Source: Pseudoips prasinana
Taxonomy: Eukaryota; Arthropoda; Insecta; Lepidoptera; Nolidae
NCBI GenBank assembly: GCA_951640165.1
Contig: OX621252.1
Location: forward strand, 27,673,934-27,737,933
Direction of reading: 5' to 3'
Length of the DNA stretch: 64,000 nucleotides
The first letter of the stretch is position 1. Every line of letters starts with the position of its first letter. Below, piece by piece: positions 19,687-30,573 of the stretch. The notes beneath the pieces were generated by a model that ran no database searches, was not told the origin of the DNA, and saw only the letters and a program-made list of their open reading frames with translations. The translations under genes and the position numbers were made by a program.

Positions 19687-22545
19687 ATGTCTAATACCAT
19701 TACAAACTATAAAAAACATTTTTCTTTGATACACCAAAACATCCGTAGCATTAAATGTAATATGCCCAGCTTCCAGACACTACTTGCGAGATTAAACTTT
19801 GATTGGGATATTATTATATTAAGCGAGTGCTGGTTAAACTGTACAAGCAGTTTGCCCGGCCTTGAGAATTACTCCTCATTCGCTGCAACAGACAACAAAA
19901 CCCAAAATGAAGGTGTGGTACTTTACTATCAAAATTCATTAAGGATTGACTTTGAAGAATTTCCTTTTAAAGGTGCGAATTGTATTATAGCGAAAATTAA
20001 TAACAATACGCTCATACTTGCAATTTATCGCCCTCCGAGTCAGAAAAATGTTGACGAATTTTTAAACTCATTGAACGAAGTGCTTCTTAAGTATTCTCAC
20101 TTTAAAAATATATTGATTATAGGCGATATCAACCTTGACATCACAGAACAGTCAACTGATACGCGATCTGCTGCTTACCTCAATCTTACTGCATCACATG
20201 GTCTGTTACCAGCTCACAACTACCCAACTCACGGACGTACATGCTTGGATCATGTTTTGCTGAGAACAAAGCTACCAGCATCTTGCTATGTACTACATTC
20301 TTCGATCACGGATCATGATAGCACAACTTTATTTTTGAATTCATCTAAACTCTCAAGAAACCAACCCAAATTTTATAAACGTGTAGATAGCAATACTCTG
20401 GATGAGACTATTAGGACTCTTGATCTGTCTCCCATATACACACTAAACGATCCAAACATAGCAACGGATTACCTGCTTACGGAACTAGACCGTGCCATCA
20501 CGAAGAACACAAAATATGTACGAATTAGCAAACGGTCAACAATTATTAAACCCTGGATAACGCCAGGTCTTTTAAAATGTATGAACAACAGAGACCAACT
20601 GCACATTAAAATAAAAAAATATCCAAATAATGACACACTTTTAATAACATACAGGCGGTATCGTAACTTTTGCAATGACCTATTAAAAAGAGTAAAGCAA
20701 GAATATGAAAAGGAGGAGATCCGGCATGCTAAAACTAACAACAAAAAATTGTGGGAAGTACTAAAAAAAATAACAAATAGTAATCCTAGTAAACCTAAAT
20801 CTTATTCTACTGAACTATTAGATACCATGAATCCACTTTTATCCGTTAATGATGTAAATGTTAAATTGGCCAATACTGGTAAAATACTCGCAGAAAAACT
20901 TTTAAGTCAACATTTGCCAGTAAGTAATACCTTAGAGTCTACACAATTACATTCAATGCGACTCCTACCTACTGATGAAAATGAAGTAGAAATGCTCATT
21001 AATAACTTAAAAAATTCTAATACGACTAGCACTGACCAGGTATCTTCAAAATTTCTGAAGCAATACAAAAGTTATCTTATCACTCCATTGACATACATCT
21101 TTAATTTATCTCTTTCAACGGGCATATTTCCAAAATCACTGAAAAAATCACTAATTTTACCTATTTTAAAAAATGGATGCAAAAAAAATATAAATAATTA
21201 TCGTCCTATCTCAATCTTACCAGTGTTTTCTAAGCTTTTAGAACGCATTTTGAACAATAGGCTTATAAATTATCTGGAACATTGCAACCTTCTTTCTCAA
21301 GCTCAATATGGTTTTAGGTCTGGAAAATCATGTGCGGATGCTGTCCATGAACTTACTGACTATTTGGTTAACCAAATTGACTCTAAAAATAAAACAGTGG
21401 CTATATTTATAGATCTAGCCAAGGCATTTGACACGGTTTCCATTCCACTCCTTTTAAATAAATTAAAACGATTGGGAGTTAGAGGTTTACCACATAAGAT
21501 TCTATCAGACTACCTATCCGATCGCACCCAGCGTGTTAAAATAGCAGACTATACTAGTGATGATACTTCAATTACTTATGGCGTTCCTCAAGGAAGTGTG
21601 ATAGGACCAACATTGTTTTTAACTTACATCAACGATCTTTGTGATTTGAAATTGCCAAAAGGTAAAATAATATCCTTTGCGGATGACACTGCGCTACTGT
21701 TTTCGGGAAAATCTTGGGATGAGGTGTATGGTTATGCGCAATCTGGTTTTAATACTGTTTTAACTTGGCTCAGAAACAATATACTAACGTTAAACACAGA
21801 AAAAACGAAAGTGATGACCTTTACAAATTCTCACAATGGCTTCAATCAAATGTCTAACTACATAATTAAGGCTCACTCCTGCCTAAATCTAAACAAAGAT
21901 GAATGCGCTTGTCCAATTATCCTAAATACACCGACCATAAAATATCTTGGAATTATAATTGATAGTAAACTCTCGTTCCAACCTCATATAAACCTACTAA
22001 CTTCTAGAACTCGTAAACTTATTTACCTATTTAAAAATCTTAGACATGTAGCGGATACTGATGTGCTAAAAATAGTTTATTACTCCATGTGTCAGTCCAT
22101 TCTTACTTACTGCATCACAACATGGGGAGGTGCAGCAAAGACGTCCTTGCTCATTCTAGAGAGAGCCCAACGTGCTGTATTGAAAGTGCTGTCATTTCTT
22201 CCCTTCCGCTATCCAACTGTTGACCTATATAATCTGTGTAAAGTGCTAACTGTCAGGCAATTATTTATCCTACACACTATTACTAAAAAACATACTCAAC
22301 TTTCCTATGACCCTTCTGTCACCAAAAATAAACGGAGAACCTACTCAGTTTTACCACCTACGCGAGTTAATACAACCTTTGCGCAAAGATTCTACACATA
22401 TCTTGGTAACCATCTATACAATAAAATTAATAAAGAAGTAAGGATTTATCATCTCACTAAAAAAACCTGCACCCTCATACTAAAAAAATGGCTACTAAGC
22501 CTAAACTATCATTCCACGGAAACACTCCTAACTCATCCAGTTTAG
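19687..22545 (+). CDS. Intact ORF2: endonuclease and reverse transcriptase, CR1-type LINE
   Basis: 952 residues, a normal length for LINE ORF2. The N-terminal APE-type endonuclease (about 1-225) shows LIHQNIRSI, IIILSECWL (catalytic Glu), LAIYRPPS, ILIIGDINLDI (GDxN), TCLDHVLL and SITDHDSTTL (DH). The reverse transcriptase (about 480-760) shows LILPILKNG, NNYRPISILPVFSKLLER, YGFRSGKS, FIDLAKAFDTVS (motif A, about 579), GVPQGSVIGPTLF (motif B, about 631), SFADDTALLF (motif C, about 662), LNTEKTKVMTF and IKYLGIIID. A C-terminal tail (YCITTWGGAAKT, FRYPTVDLY) is shared with the copy at 5.0 kb. The protein nicks target DNA and copies element RNA there. No stop or frameshift is seen and all catalytic residues are present, so it could be active, and the copy is likely young. 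Clade wording (CR1 or Daphne group) is from memory. Confidence 0.9.
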   Translation: MSNTITNYKKHFSLIHQNIRSIKCNMPSFQTLLARLNFDWDIIILSECWLNCTSSLPGLENYSSFAATDNKTQNEGVVLYYQNSLRIDFEEFPFKGANCIIAKINNNTLILAIYRPPSQKNVDEFLNSLNEVLLKYSHFKNILIIGDINLDITEQSTDTRSAAYLNLTASHGLLPAHNYPTHGRTCLDHVLLRTKLPASCYVLHSSITDHDSTTLFLNSSKLSRNQPKFYKRVDSNTLDETIRTLDLSPIYTLNDPNIATDYLLTELDRAITKNTKYVRISKRSTIIKPWITPGLLKCMNNRDQLHIKIKKYPNNDTLLITYRRYRNFCNDLLKRVKQEYEKEEIRHAKTNNKKLWEVLKKITNSNPSKPKSYSTELLDTMNPLLSVNDVNVKLANTGKILAEKLLSQHLPVSNTLESTQLHSMRLLPTDENEVEMLINNLKNSNTTSTDQVSSKFLKQYKSYLITPLTYIFNLSLSTGIFPKSLKKSLILPILKNGCKKNINNYRPISILPVFSKLLERILNNRLINYLEHCNLLSQAQYGFRSGKSCADAVHELTDYLVNQIDSKNKTVAIFIDLAKAFDTVSIPLLLNKLKRLGVRGLPHKILSDYLSDRTQRVKIADYTSDDTSITYGVPQGSVIGPTLFLTYINDLCDLKLPKGKIISFADDTALLFSGKSWDEVYGYAQSGFNTVLTWLRNNILTLNTEKTKVMTFTNSHNGFNQMSNYIIKAHSCLNLNKDECACPIILNTPTIKYLGIIIDSKLSFQPHINLLTSRTRKLIYLFKNLRHVADTDVLKIVYYSMCQSILTYCITTWGGAAKTSLLILERAQRAVLKVLSFLPFRYPTVDLYNLCKVLTVRQLFILHTITKKHTQLSYDPSVTKNKRRTYSVLPPTRVNTTFAQRFYTYLGNHLYNKINKEVRIYHLTKKTCTLILKKWLLSLNYHSTETLLTHPV

Positions 22546-22972
22546 ATTAAGTATAAATTACGTTTACTATCGCCTATTCCGTTCTTACAAGCCTTTTCAT
22601 TCACACTCACAATCACACACGCAAATACGCACAACACACCTACTCACAGTACACCCAATCACAACACAACACAACACTCACACTCAACACAACTCTTTCC
22701 AGACAATACAACTTTACTAATTTGACCGTTCTCTTTCAAAACATTAAGCTAAATTAACTTTTACATATATGTGTCAACGCCGTCAGGGGAGATCCTGGTG
22801 ATCTGTAGTACAGGCTTGCCTAGTTCAGACACCAGTCTCTCGCAAACAAATGTACCCACATGTTTATATTGCAACACCATGTAATTACCACTGTTTGTGA
22901 AGAGAAATAAATAAATTTTGTATTTGTATTTGTATTGTATATTAAATTCTGGTCCATCCAACGCAAATAGGT

Positions 22973-23085
22973 TGCCTGGAAGAGATCGCTTTTAGTGATA
23001 AGGCCGCCAATTGCAAAAATAATGTTCTATGCATACTGTACTTTGTATATTCTTTATGCAATAAAGTGTACTACTTCTTCTTCTG
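22973..23085 (+). mobile_element. 3' tail of a Jockey-like LINE
   Basis: GGTTGCCTGGAAGAGATCGC, GATAAGGCCGCC and GCAATAAAGTGTACTAC correspond to the tail of the element at 51.7-54.5 kb (its reverse at 51715-51830). Probably the separated end of the element at 16526-17925. Confidence 0.7.
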
Positions 23086-23130
23086 ATCCCGAACTAAGCA
23101 GAGCTTATACTATGGAAACCAGATAACTGA
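23086..23130 (-). mobile_element. SINE family B tail fragment
   Basis: CTGATCCCGAACTAAGCAGA then GCTTATACTATGGAAACC is the reverse of the family B tail. Confidence 0.55.
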
Positions 23131-23630
23131 TATACTATACTGATACTGACGTTATATTATTCTGACTACGGAGCTGCAGTCATACATTTAAACCGATTGA
23201 ATATAGTTTTTTACATGTAGATTAATCCGGATAGTTCATAATCCATTGAACCTTTTAAAAGCTATTAGCTTTTATAGTATATAAAATTCACATAACCTAC
23301 CTACCTACCTAAATAAATTTACCAAGTTTTTTATTTACTAATTGTTATGAATATTTTTTTTATCACATTCTACGTTGCGCATCTCAAATCGTCGTTGGCG
23401 ACAGTCTATAATTTTTCGTCCATCCATCGCATATCGCAATACGGCGGCCAATATGGCGGAACCCATGACTCACATGAACTGACCAGGTAACATTTATATT
23501 CTCAATCATTTGTGCAATTGCTCTACGGTATTTGTATTGGTTTGTGTGGAGAGAGCTAGTCAGTCAAAAAAACCGTTCAGAAAGGAAAACATCCTGAGAA
23601 TAATGTGAAAATATCCGACAGTGAATTAAT
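23131..23630. other. Anonymous DNA
   Basis: No gene or recognised repeat. A short (CTAC)n run lies near 23299. Confidence 0.35.
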
Positions 23631-23635
23631 TACAC

Positions 23636-23790
23636 GCTGCACGTGTGGCGCAGCGGCTAAGACAGTCGCCTCGCCGCTTCGTGTCGCAGGTTCGAGTCCC
23701 GTGCCGGACAACTATTTGTGTGACCCTTATGGGCTCTATGGTGGTTCTGAGTCTGGATGTAATTTGTGTCTATTAGTGCTAAAAATATAT
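23636..23790 (+). mobile_element. tRNA-derived SINE, family C, 3'-truncated
   Basis: tRNA-like head GTGGCGCAGCGGCTAAGAC (box A area) and box B GGTTCGAGTCC, then CGTGCCGGACAACTATTTGT. The usual TTTGTAAAGTACCCCG tail is missing. Confidence 0.8.
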
Positions 23791-24838
23791 AATTTGAGTA
23801 ATGGAATTTATATAAAACAACTTTTTTTTAGTGTTACTTATGAATCTACAACATGTAACTTAATTAACGCACATCCTGAAAATAGATTGTTCAGAATCGT
23901 TTACTAAATCGATTTTAATATAGGTAATTTTTTATTCCAAAATAATTAAAACTCCGGAAATTATTGTCATATTAACCCTGTACAGTCAAAACAAATTGAA
24001 ATGGACCGTAAGCCAGAAGCAGAAGCCAAAGTAATAAGACTTTAAAAATCGCAGTTTTATTTGTATTCACACAAATTCCAACATTCAATACAAAATTAAG
24101 AAAAATAAACGTTATTCCAAGAATCTAATTTAGCAAATAACAATGCATATACATGTTAAATTAATAATTCAGTGTATGTATTATGATGACAACATAATAT
24201 TCTAATTGGGGTGTTTGAGGGTGTGCGTTAATTACGTTACATGTTGTATATAACCTCTACAAAATATCTAAATGTCTGACTATATTTCTTTAATCTTCTG
24301 GATTTTTTTTTCGGCTGATATAATGATGGTACGTCATTTTTAATTTTGCCTTTACTATTGTTTACCCGACTCAATTTCATTTATAACACATGCTATATTT
24401 TATCTATCATAAATCAGCACTGTCAACTAATCCCACTTGACAAAACATGTACACGCTATGGCCAATTTAGTTGAAAAACGAATCTCCATACGAATACTCA
24501 CATGTCACTCAGTTTGAAACACTTGTGACAATAATAAAGTAAAATAGTTGAGTATGCGTACAAAGAACACTTGATATACACTGTGTAACGAAAATGCGTA
24601 GTCGTATGCCTTTCCTAGACGGACTGCAATAAATTAGGAATTGTGATTCGCGTAGTTTTCGTTAGTGCAGGATTCGTGAAGTTGGACGACAGTGTAATCT
24701 TGTTTAACCATTCAATAAATGCAGTGGTTTAAGTCCTTAATAATACAATATATTGGAAAGCGTGAACTAAGGAGGAGTAACATAAAATCCTTAAAAACAA
24801 GTTCTTTCCAATGAAATTCGGCAAAGTTAGACTCTTGT
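23791..24838. other. Anonymous AT-rich DNA
   Basis: I see no gene or repeat boundary. Confidence 0.4.
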
Positions 24839-24881
24839 CGTAATTAGTGAGTCCGTACCGTATACGGACTCACTGATTACG
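24839..24881. repeat. Short palindrome
   Basis: CGTAATTAGTGAGTCCGTA pairs with TACGGACTCACTGATTACG (one mismatch) across a few bases. No sign of a terminator or gene beside it. Confidence 0.8.
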
Positions 24882-25917
24882 CCAAATGGTTTTGGCATTT
24901 TTGAGCAACTTCAGAAGTCACACCAGAAGCCACCAGAAGACCTAAGATAGAATGGATTATAGTTTTTGAAACGTTTCTTTCTTAATTTTTACGCTGTAAG
25001 TTGTTGCTATTTCGACGTGGTAAGAGAAGAATTTGATTCCAGTCTTCGACTTAAAATCCCTCATTATTGACTTCTCATTATTGAGATCGGGTTCATCCAG
25101 AAAAGAAAGCGTCATACTAAAAATGCACCATGCGTTTGCTTAGGGTACCGGATCCATAAGCGTGGTTAATATTTGTCATATGTGTTGCAGTAACGATTAT
25201 GGCATATTTCTGCTTATGATAGACACAATTCCATTGGGCAGACGTTTTGGGGAGGCCGTTGCAAAACAGCGAACGACACTTAGTTGAAATGATAATGATG
25301 ACATAATACCTTATTAAAGAACCTACGTATATTTTTTTTCAGATGCTGTTTAAATACTCTGGGAAATGTGGTTCGTTATACTATAAATCATCATAATAGG
25401 TAAATTTAACGATACCATCTTCTGATGCGTCCGTATTAGTTTTTTTAATCTTATTAGGAGTAATTAACCAATAAATCATATCCAACAAATGTAACTCATG
25501 TGCCTTTTATATATTTAAGTTTACCTACTTTTCAAAATAATAATAAATTCATAAATTATCATATACCTATATAACATATATAATCATATAATTCATTTTT
25601 GGAGATTTCAACAAGTTATGTGTCCTTTATCATCTTTTGAAGCACTCGTGGTCCGTGGAGTCTAATAAGCCACCAAGTTCAACGACGACGGCGTGAATAG
25701 AATATAACTATGAGATTTCGTTACACGTTGTATTCGGTATTTCATAGATGACATTTGATACACAGGAGGCACAGCAGCCTGTCTAATTGGAGTGGCTTTG
25801 CCGTGTGTTTAGGTTTTGTATGAGACATCACCCGTATTAATGACGTCTGTATCAACTGCTGAGGTGTTAGGGTGTATGTTACCTCTATATATGGTGTCAT
25901 TTTATAGCTATTATTAT
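24882..25917. other. Mostly anonymous DNA with a SINE family E trace
   Basis: At about 25193-25275 there is ACGATTATGGCATATTTCTG and AATTCCATTGGGCAGACG, then TTTTGGGGAGGCC: a decayed family E tail. The rest is unassigned. Confidence 0.4.
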
Positions 25918-26122
25918 GACTGCACGTATGGCGCAGCGGCTAAGACAGTCACCTCGCCGCTTCGTGTCGCGGATTCGAGTCCCGCGCCGGACATTAATTT
26001 GTGTGACCCATAAATAGTTGTTCTTAGTCTGGATGTAATTTGTGTCCGTCTATTATATGTTTGTAAAGTACCCCGCGACACAGGGATGAAATTCCATAGT
26101 GCGGGCGTTGTCTTCAAAAAAA
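25918..26122 (+). mobile_element. tRNA-derived SINE, family C (complete copy)
   Basis: Head GACTGCACGTATGGCGCAGC (box A area), box B GATTCGAGTCC, then GCCGGACATTAATTTGTG, GTTCTTAGTCTGGATG, GTTTGTAAAGTACCCCGCGA and end GTGCGGGCGTTGTCTTCAAA. This copy serves as the reference for the family. Confidence 0.88.
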
Positions 26123-26587
26123 ATAATAAAAAAGATTCATAGTAGAAAGAATACAGAAAAAAATATATTTTATTTTCATGTCATGTACGGAAAACTCGAT
26201 TTTAATACATATTTATCTAGATTTTTTAATTGCCTCCATACTGCTATGAAAAATGGCCTATCTCAAGTAATACTACATTTCTGCAGTGCTGTTCTTCCGA
26301 TAGGGCCATTATGTACTGGTTAGTTTAGTAACGGGCAGTTTTCACTCAGAAAAGCCACACAATTCTATCACAAGTACATAATCATACAAGATCCATTTTA
26401 AAATTCCTGATTTGATATAACATTATCATACATTTATAATAAATGGTATGCTACAAGTTTAGTAAGTTAAGTCAGTTGTTGCATTGAAACTTATTTATTT
26501 CCTCTTACATCTATCATTACAGGTATAAGTCCAATGCGATAGAGTGCTTATCCAAGTATAATACAATTTTATACCACTAAACAAATT
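26123..26587. other. Anonymous AT-rich DNA and probable LINE 3' UTR
   Basis: The right-hand part (about 26520-26587) is probably the 3' UTR of the minus-strand LINE fragment that follows. Nothing else is recognised. Confidence 0.35.
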
Positions 26588-26896
26588 TTACTTATAACTA
26601 ATTATGCATAATGCACTTCTCGTGAACTCACTCAGAGAACACACAAATATCTCAGCTGCTATAAGGTTAAGAGTACGGATAGCACGCGTCAGGGGCGCCT
26701 CATGTACAAGATTAGTCCGACCACGCGGTTCCACTAGCAATCGCGGCCGTCTCCTTCTCCCAACATAGCTGTCCGGGACACACCGGGCTATCTGTTCTAA
26801 AACATCAGCATTATGAATTTTACCCCTAAATATTTTAAAAAGATATGATGTTAGTGCCTGTTCCCTTCGAACTCTTAGTTCATTGTATCCCACCAT
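26588..26896 (-). pseudogene. LINE ORF2 C-terminal fragment
   Basis: The minus frame reads LRVRREQALTSYLFKIFRGK, CVPDSYVGRRRRPRLL, GRTNLVHEAPLTRAIRTLN. This is the post-RT tail typical of Jockey/CR1-like LINEs (R....L...K...G...N....L..I...VP...R..R...F). A relative is at 58085-58411. No catalytic part; severely 5'-truncated. Confidence 0.7.
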
Positions 26897-27150
26897 GCCT
26901 AAAATAAACAGAGAAATAAATACTTATATATGTTCATAAAAAAAAAATTAAGCTGGCTTCAAAAATATCAATTATACTTGATCGTGATTATGTACATTAC
27001 TCGTTGACAAAAGGAGTTAAATAATATTAACATTTACATTATTTTGGGACAACTAACACAATCTGATTCAAAATTAGACAGAGCCTGTAATATTGCTACG
27101 AGAAAACTGACAAACATACTTATATATTAAAATATGCATATGATATTGAC
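26897..27150. other. Anonymous DNA
   Basis: Nothing recognised. Confidence 0.3.
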
Positions 27151-27390
27151 GGTCACCGTAGCCTAGTTGGTAGTGCTCCTGCCTACGAAGCTGGTGGTCC
27201 TGGGTTCGAATCCCGGTAAGTGTAAATATTTGTGTGATGCGCACGAATATTTGTTTCTGAGTCATGGATGTTTTCTATGTATATAAGTATTTATATAAGT
27301 ATGTATATCGTCGCCTGGTACCCATAGTACAAGCTTTGCTTAGTTTGGGGCTAGGATGATCTGTGTGACATTGTCGTGTCCCTAGATATT
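27151..27390 (+). mobile_element. tRNA-derived SINE, family A (copy 2)
   Basis: Complete: box A-like TAGCCTAGTTGGTAGTG, box B GGTTCGAATCC, end TCCCTAGATATTAATATA. Confidence 0.88.
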
Positions 27391-27424
27391 AATATATATA
27401 TATGTATATGTATGTCTGGGTGTT

Positions 27425-27540
27425 ATATATAGATAAATAACACCCAGACACTGAACAAATAATCATCCTCTTTACACAAAGATTTGTTCTGGGTATGGTA
27501 GCAATCAGGGCCACTAATCACTAGACTAACAGGGCAGTCA
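27425..27540 (-). mobile_element. SINE family G fragment
   Basis: ACAAATAATCATCCTC, ACACAAAGATTTGTTCTGGG then TATGG resemble the reverse of the segment in 42758-42840 and in the satellite monomers. Confidence 0.4.
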
Positions 27541-27550
27541 TGTAATATAA

Positions 27551-27800
27551 TTTTTAGGGTTCCCTGTTTGTCTGTCCGTCTGTCATCAGGCTGTATCTCA
27601 TGAACCGTGATAGTTAGACAGTTTTTTCACAGATGATGAATTTCTGTTGCCGCTATAACAACAAATAACACTAAAAAACAAAATAAAATCAATATTAAAG
27701 GGATGGGAGCCCAACAACAAACGTGAAATTTTTGCTTGTTTTTATAGATAATGGTACGGAACCCTTCGTACGCGTCAGACTCGCACTTGGCCGGTTTTTT
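27551..27800 (-). mobile_element. MITE-like element T (copy 2), uninterrupted
   Basis: TTTTTAGGGTTCCCTG to TCGCACTTGGCCGGTTTTTT. It keeps the sequence ATAATGGTACGGAACCC, the empty form of the site (27751/27752) into which Helitrons went in copies at 36.2 and 50.1 kb. Confidence 0.8.
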
Positions 27801-28768
27801 ACTATTTAAATTCTATCCCGACAAAAATTCGAGAAAACTAACGCAAAATAAAACCAGAGAAAATTGTTTCTTATTTATTAACCTGTTTGCTCTGATCTCA
27901 AAGCGCTGCAAACGTGCAGTAAATTCCAACCATATTATACTTCGGTGTAACATAAGGCTTCCAGTAATGGGTTGTTAAATTTGTTGGACGCCTTATGGCT
28001 GAGCAGCGGTAGAGTTGAGGAAATTTATGCAACGAATAATTTTATTGCCACTGCCGATAGATGGCGTGCTTTTAGTTATGCCATATGGTGAAGTTAGTGA
28101 TTGGTTTTATATTTGTGTAAGATTTACTTATTTAACATTTACTGTTCAAATAAATTGTGTACCTACCACCTCAGCATGTTGCATCATGGGATAGCTCCAT
28201 GAAAAGGTCCATATTTGTCTGACCATACATTTTATCCATAGGATAAGTTTTGCGGAATGTTATTTTTCAGCGCTTGGTAAGTTGGTAGTTATCGTTCTTA
28301 GTTTAATCGCACAGCGTCTACCCCGAATTCCTAAAGACTTCTGATTCTAAAACCGGCGGACAATTAAAATTATGATATCCCATTTCGAGATTACAATACA
28401 GTTAGTTATTATATGTAATACCACTTATCTTTAAACTTAAATTTTAAAAAATATAATCTCTGCAATCCATCAGTCACAAAAATGTTTTTTAAAATAAAGC
28501 AACAAGTGTTATATACAGTAATTTTACTTTTATAAAAAAGGTGCTTATTGGATCATTCTGTCACGTTTTCTGTGATATGAATTTATATGGATATGGATTT
28601 TGAAAAAACTTTTTAGTAATATAACGTATATATCCGAATAACATATATTACGTTTATATTTATATTATTAAGTATAAAGCGAGTGAAACTAGCTAGTAAA
28701 TTTAATTACTTACATATTCAAAGGAATCATCTCCAAGAAAGATAGTAATTAAATCACAAATCAAATTT
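27801..28768. other. Anonymous AT-rich DNA
   Basis: The frame at 27751-27978 starts in element T and has no domain. No other structure noted. Confidence 0.4.
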
Positions 28769-28968
28769 TGACTGCACGTGTGCCGCAGCGGCTAAGACAC
28801 TCGCCTCGCCAGTTCGTGGTGGTTGGATTCCCGCGCCGAACAACTATTTGTGTGACCCATAAGTAGTTGTACTGAGTCTAGATGTCATTTGTGTCGGTCT
28901 ATTATACGTTTGTAAAGTACCCCGTGACATAGGGACAAGATTCCCTAGTGCGGGTGTATTCTTTAAAA
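28769..28968 (+). mobile_element. tRNA-derived SINE, family C
   Basis: GACTGCACGTGTGCCGCAGC head, degenerate box B (GGTTGGATTCC), TTTGTAAAGTACCCCGTGAC, end GTGCGGGTGTATTCTTTAAA. The box B change probably weakens Pol III binding. Confidence 0.82.
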
Positions 28969-29030
28969 AAAAATATCTTATAGTGGTTTGGTAAGTTTTC
29001 AGCTTACAATAGTGACTATGTGTCTACTAT

Positions 29031-29151
29031 GTACAGACGCCAGCACATCAAACTACCTTAAAAAAGTGAACCTTATGCTTACGTGATAAAGTTGAAAATA
29101 TGTAAAAGAAAGTTGACAGATTGGGGTAGCTGGATGTGCTGGCGTCTGTAC
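29031..29151. mobile_element. Small MITE, family S (copy 2)
   Basis: GTACAGACGCCAGCACATCA at the left end and its complement GATGTGCTGGCGTCTGTAC at the right, near-perfect inverted ends. Confidence 0.85.
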
Positions 29152-29497
29152 AATAGAGTATTTAAAATACTTGGCAGATACATCTGATATACATCTTTCA
29201 CAGAATACATTACTAAAAACTATTTGATCTACCTACCTATCGAAAATAACAGGTACGAACTTTATATTTAATTTTTCATTCTAATTTCTACTGTTTAAGT
29301 CCCCCGTGGTCGGGTTCAGTTCCTCTTAACCATATTATATTTAACTCAGCGAGATTTTTATCACATTATACAGATAATTATATTACCTTTTTAAGTTTCT
29401 AAGGTGTACGTCAGTAAGTTAGTCTAGCTTAGACTAAGCTACTAAATCTAAGCTGAAGTGAGTGGGTAACATACGAAAATATTTGTCAGTAAAATAA
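29152..29497. other. Anonymous AT-rich DNA
   Basis: Nothing recognised. A short inverted sequence (TTAGTCTAGCTTAGACTAAG) lies near 29420. Confidence 0.3.
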
Positions 29498-30021
29498 TCC
29501 TACTAGTATAATTATAAATGTGAAAGTTGATGTATGTATGTTTGTACTATTTCACGGAAAATCTACCGAATGGGTTTTATGAAACTTTATAGTATTATAG
29601 TTTTTGAATATTATAAATGCGAAAGTTTGTGAATATAGATGTATGGATGTGTGAATGTATAGTTTGTTACTCTTTCACGCAAAAACTAGAGAACGGATTT
29701 TGATGAAACTTTGTAGTAATATAGCTTATACATACATACATCCATAGAGCTACGCCTGTTTCCCAGAGGGGTAGGCAGAGACAACGGATTTCCATTCATC
29801 ACGATCATTGCTTACCTCTTTTGCCTCGATTACTGTCATTACATTCTTCATACATGCTCGCCGGTTTAAGGTACTTCCGACCTGCCCTTTCTTGAGAACG
29901 TCTCCAATTTGGTCAGAGAATGTCCTTCTTCTTCCCGTTGGTCTTCTAGCTTATATATCCGAATAACCATAGGCTGTAATTTAGATAGTTTAACGCGAGT
30001 AAAACACTGGGGCATGTCTAG
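29498..30021 (+). mobile_element. Non-autonomous Helitron, family H1, with RTE insert
   Basis: Starts TCCTACTAGTATAATTATAA after an A and ends GGCATGTCTAG before a T, the A|T target form of Helitrons. It includes the family text GCGAAAGTTTGTGAATATAG, TCTTTCACGCAAAAACTAGA, ACGGATTTTGATGAAACTTT, and near the end TTTAACGCGAGTAAAACACT. The 5' part looks duplicated (29498-29600 and 29608-29720). No Rep or helicase coding. Confidence 0.72.
29731..29946 (-). mobile_element. RTE-type LINE tail (family a) inside the Helitron
   Basis: Minus-strand match to 13770-14003 (GTTTCCCAGAGGGGTAGGCA, CGGATTTCCATTC, TACATGCTCGCCGGTTTAAG, AGAATGTCCTTCTTC). The 3' repeat tail CATACATACATCC sits at the left end. 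It is flanked by the 9-base duplication TAGCTTATA (29722-29730 and 29947-29955). Confidence 0.85.
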
Positions 30022-30573
30022 TCGCTCATAAACTTTTTAAAGTGAAAGGAATTATTTTTTTTTTGTCTTAACGGGTCCGCGTCTTACCCAAACGCAGTCT
30101 TTCTGCCACACAAATTGTTTAATTTCTGAACGTGACTCATTAAATAATATGGTCCATAACTTCCAATTGGTAACAATATTCAGTTACTATATGGACAAGC
30201 TAAAGTTTCAAAGAATTCGCTTTGTGACATACGGACAGATACTCAGTAACATAACTCCGACGTGACCCCTTTGAGCTGTCCGACGCTGCAAAATGAAGTA
30301 AGAGAAAAATGGAGGTAACAGTCTCTGTAATTCAGTTATCTAATTTGGCAAGTTTCTTGGCGTTTCGTTAGGAAGAAATTAAAAAAAAAATGTCGCAGGT
30401 TCATTATCGCAAATTCGTTTCCGACTGATCTGTGCTTTTAATTAATTAAAAACGGTCATTTAGTTGATAAGGGTGACCGTAAAATTGAGCGGAAACGGCG
30501 GATGATATAGTGTATGGGTCATTATAATAAAGGTGCTTTAATTTTACGCTTGAAAATCGTTATAATTATACGT
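30022..30573. other. Anonymous AT-rich DNA
   Basis: No gene or repeat recognised. Confidence 0.35.

Larger units (their letters stand above)
17926..22940 (+). mobile_element. Nearly full-length CR1-type LINE
   Basis: Layout: GC-rich 5' UTR (17926-18207), ORF1 (from 18208, decayed at its start), a 580-bp spacer, ORF2 (19687-22545, intact) and a 390-bp 3' UTR ending in a TTTGTA-type microsatellite at 22914-22936. The microsatellite end, rather than poly(A), fits the CR1/Daphne group, as does ORF2 sequence. No target duplication is visible. It lies between the two parts of a Jockey-like element (see findings). Confidence 0.82.
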
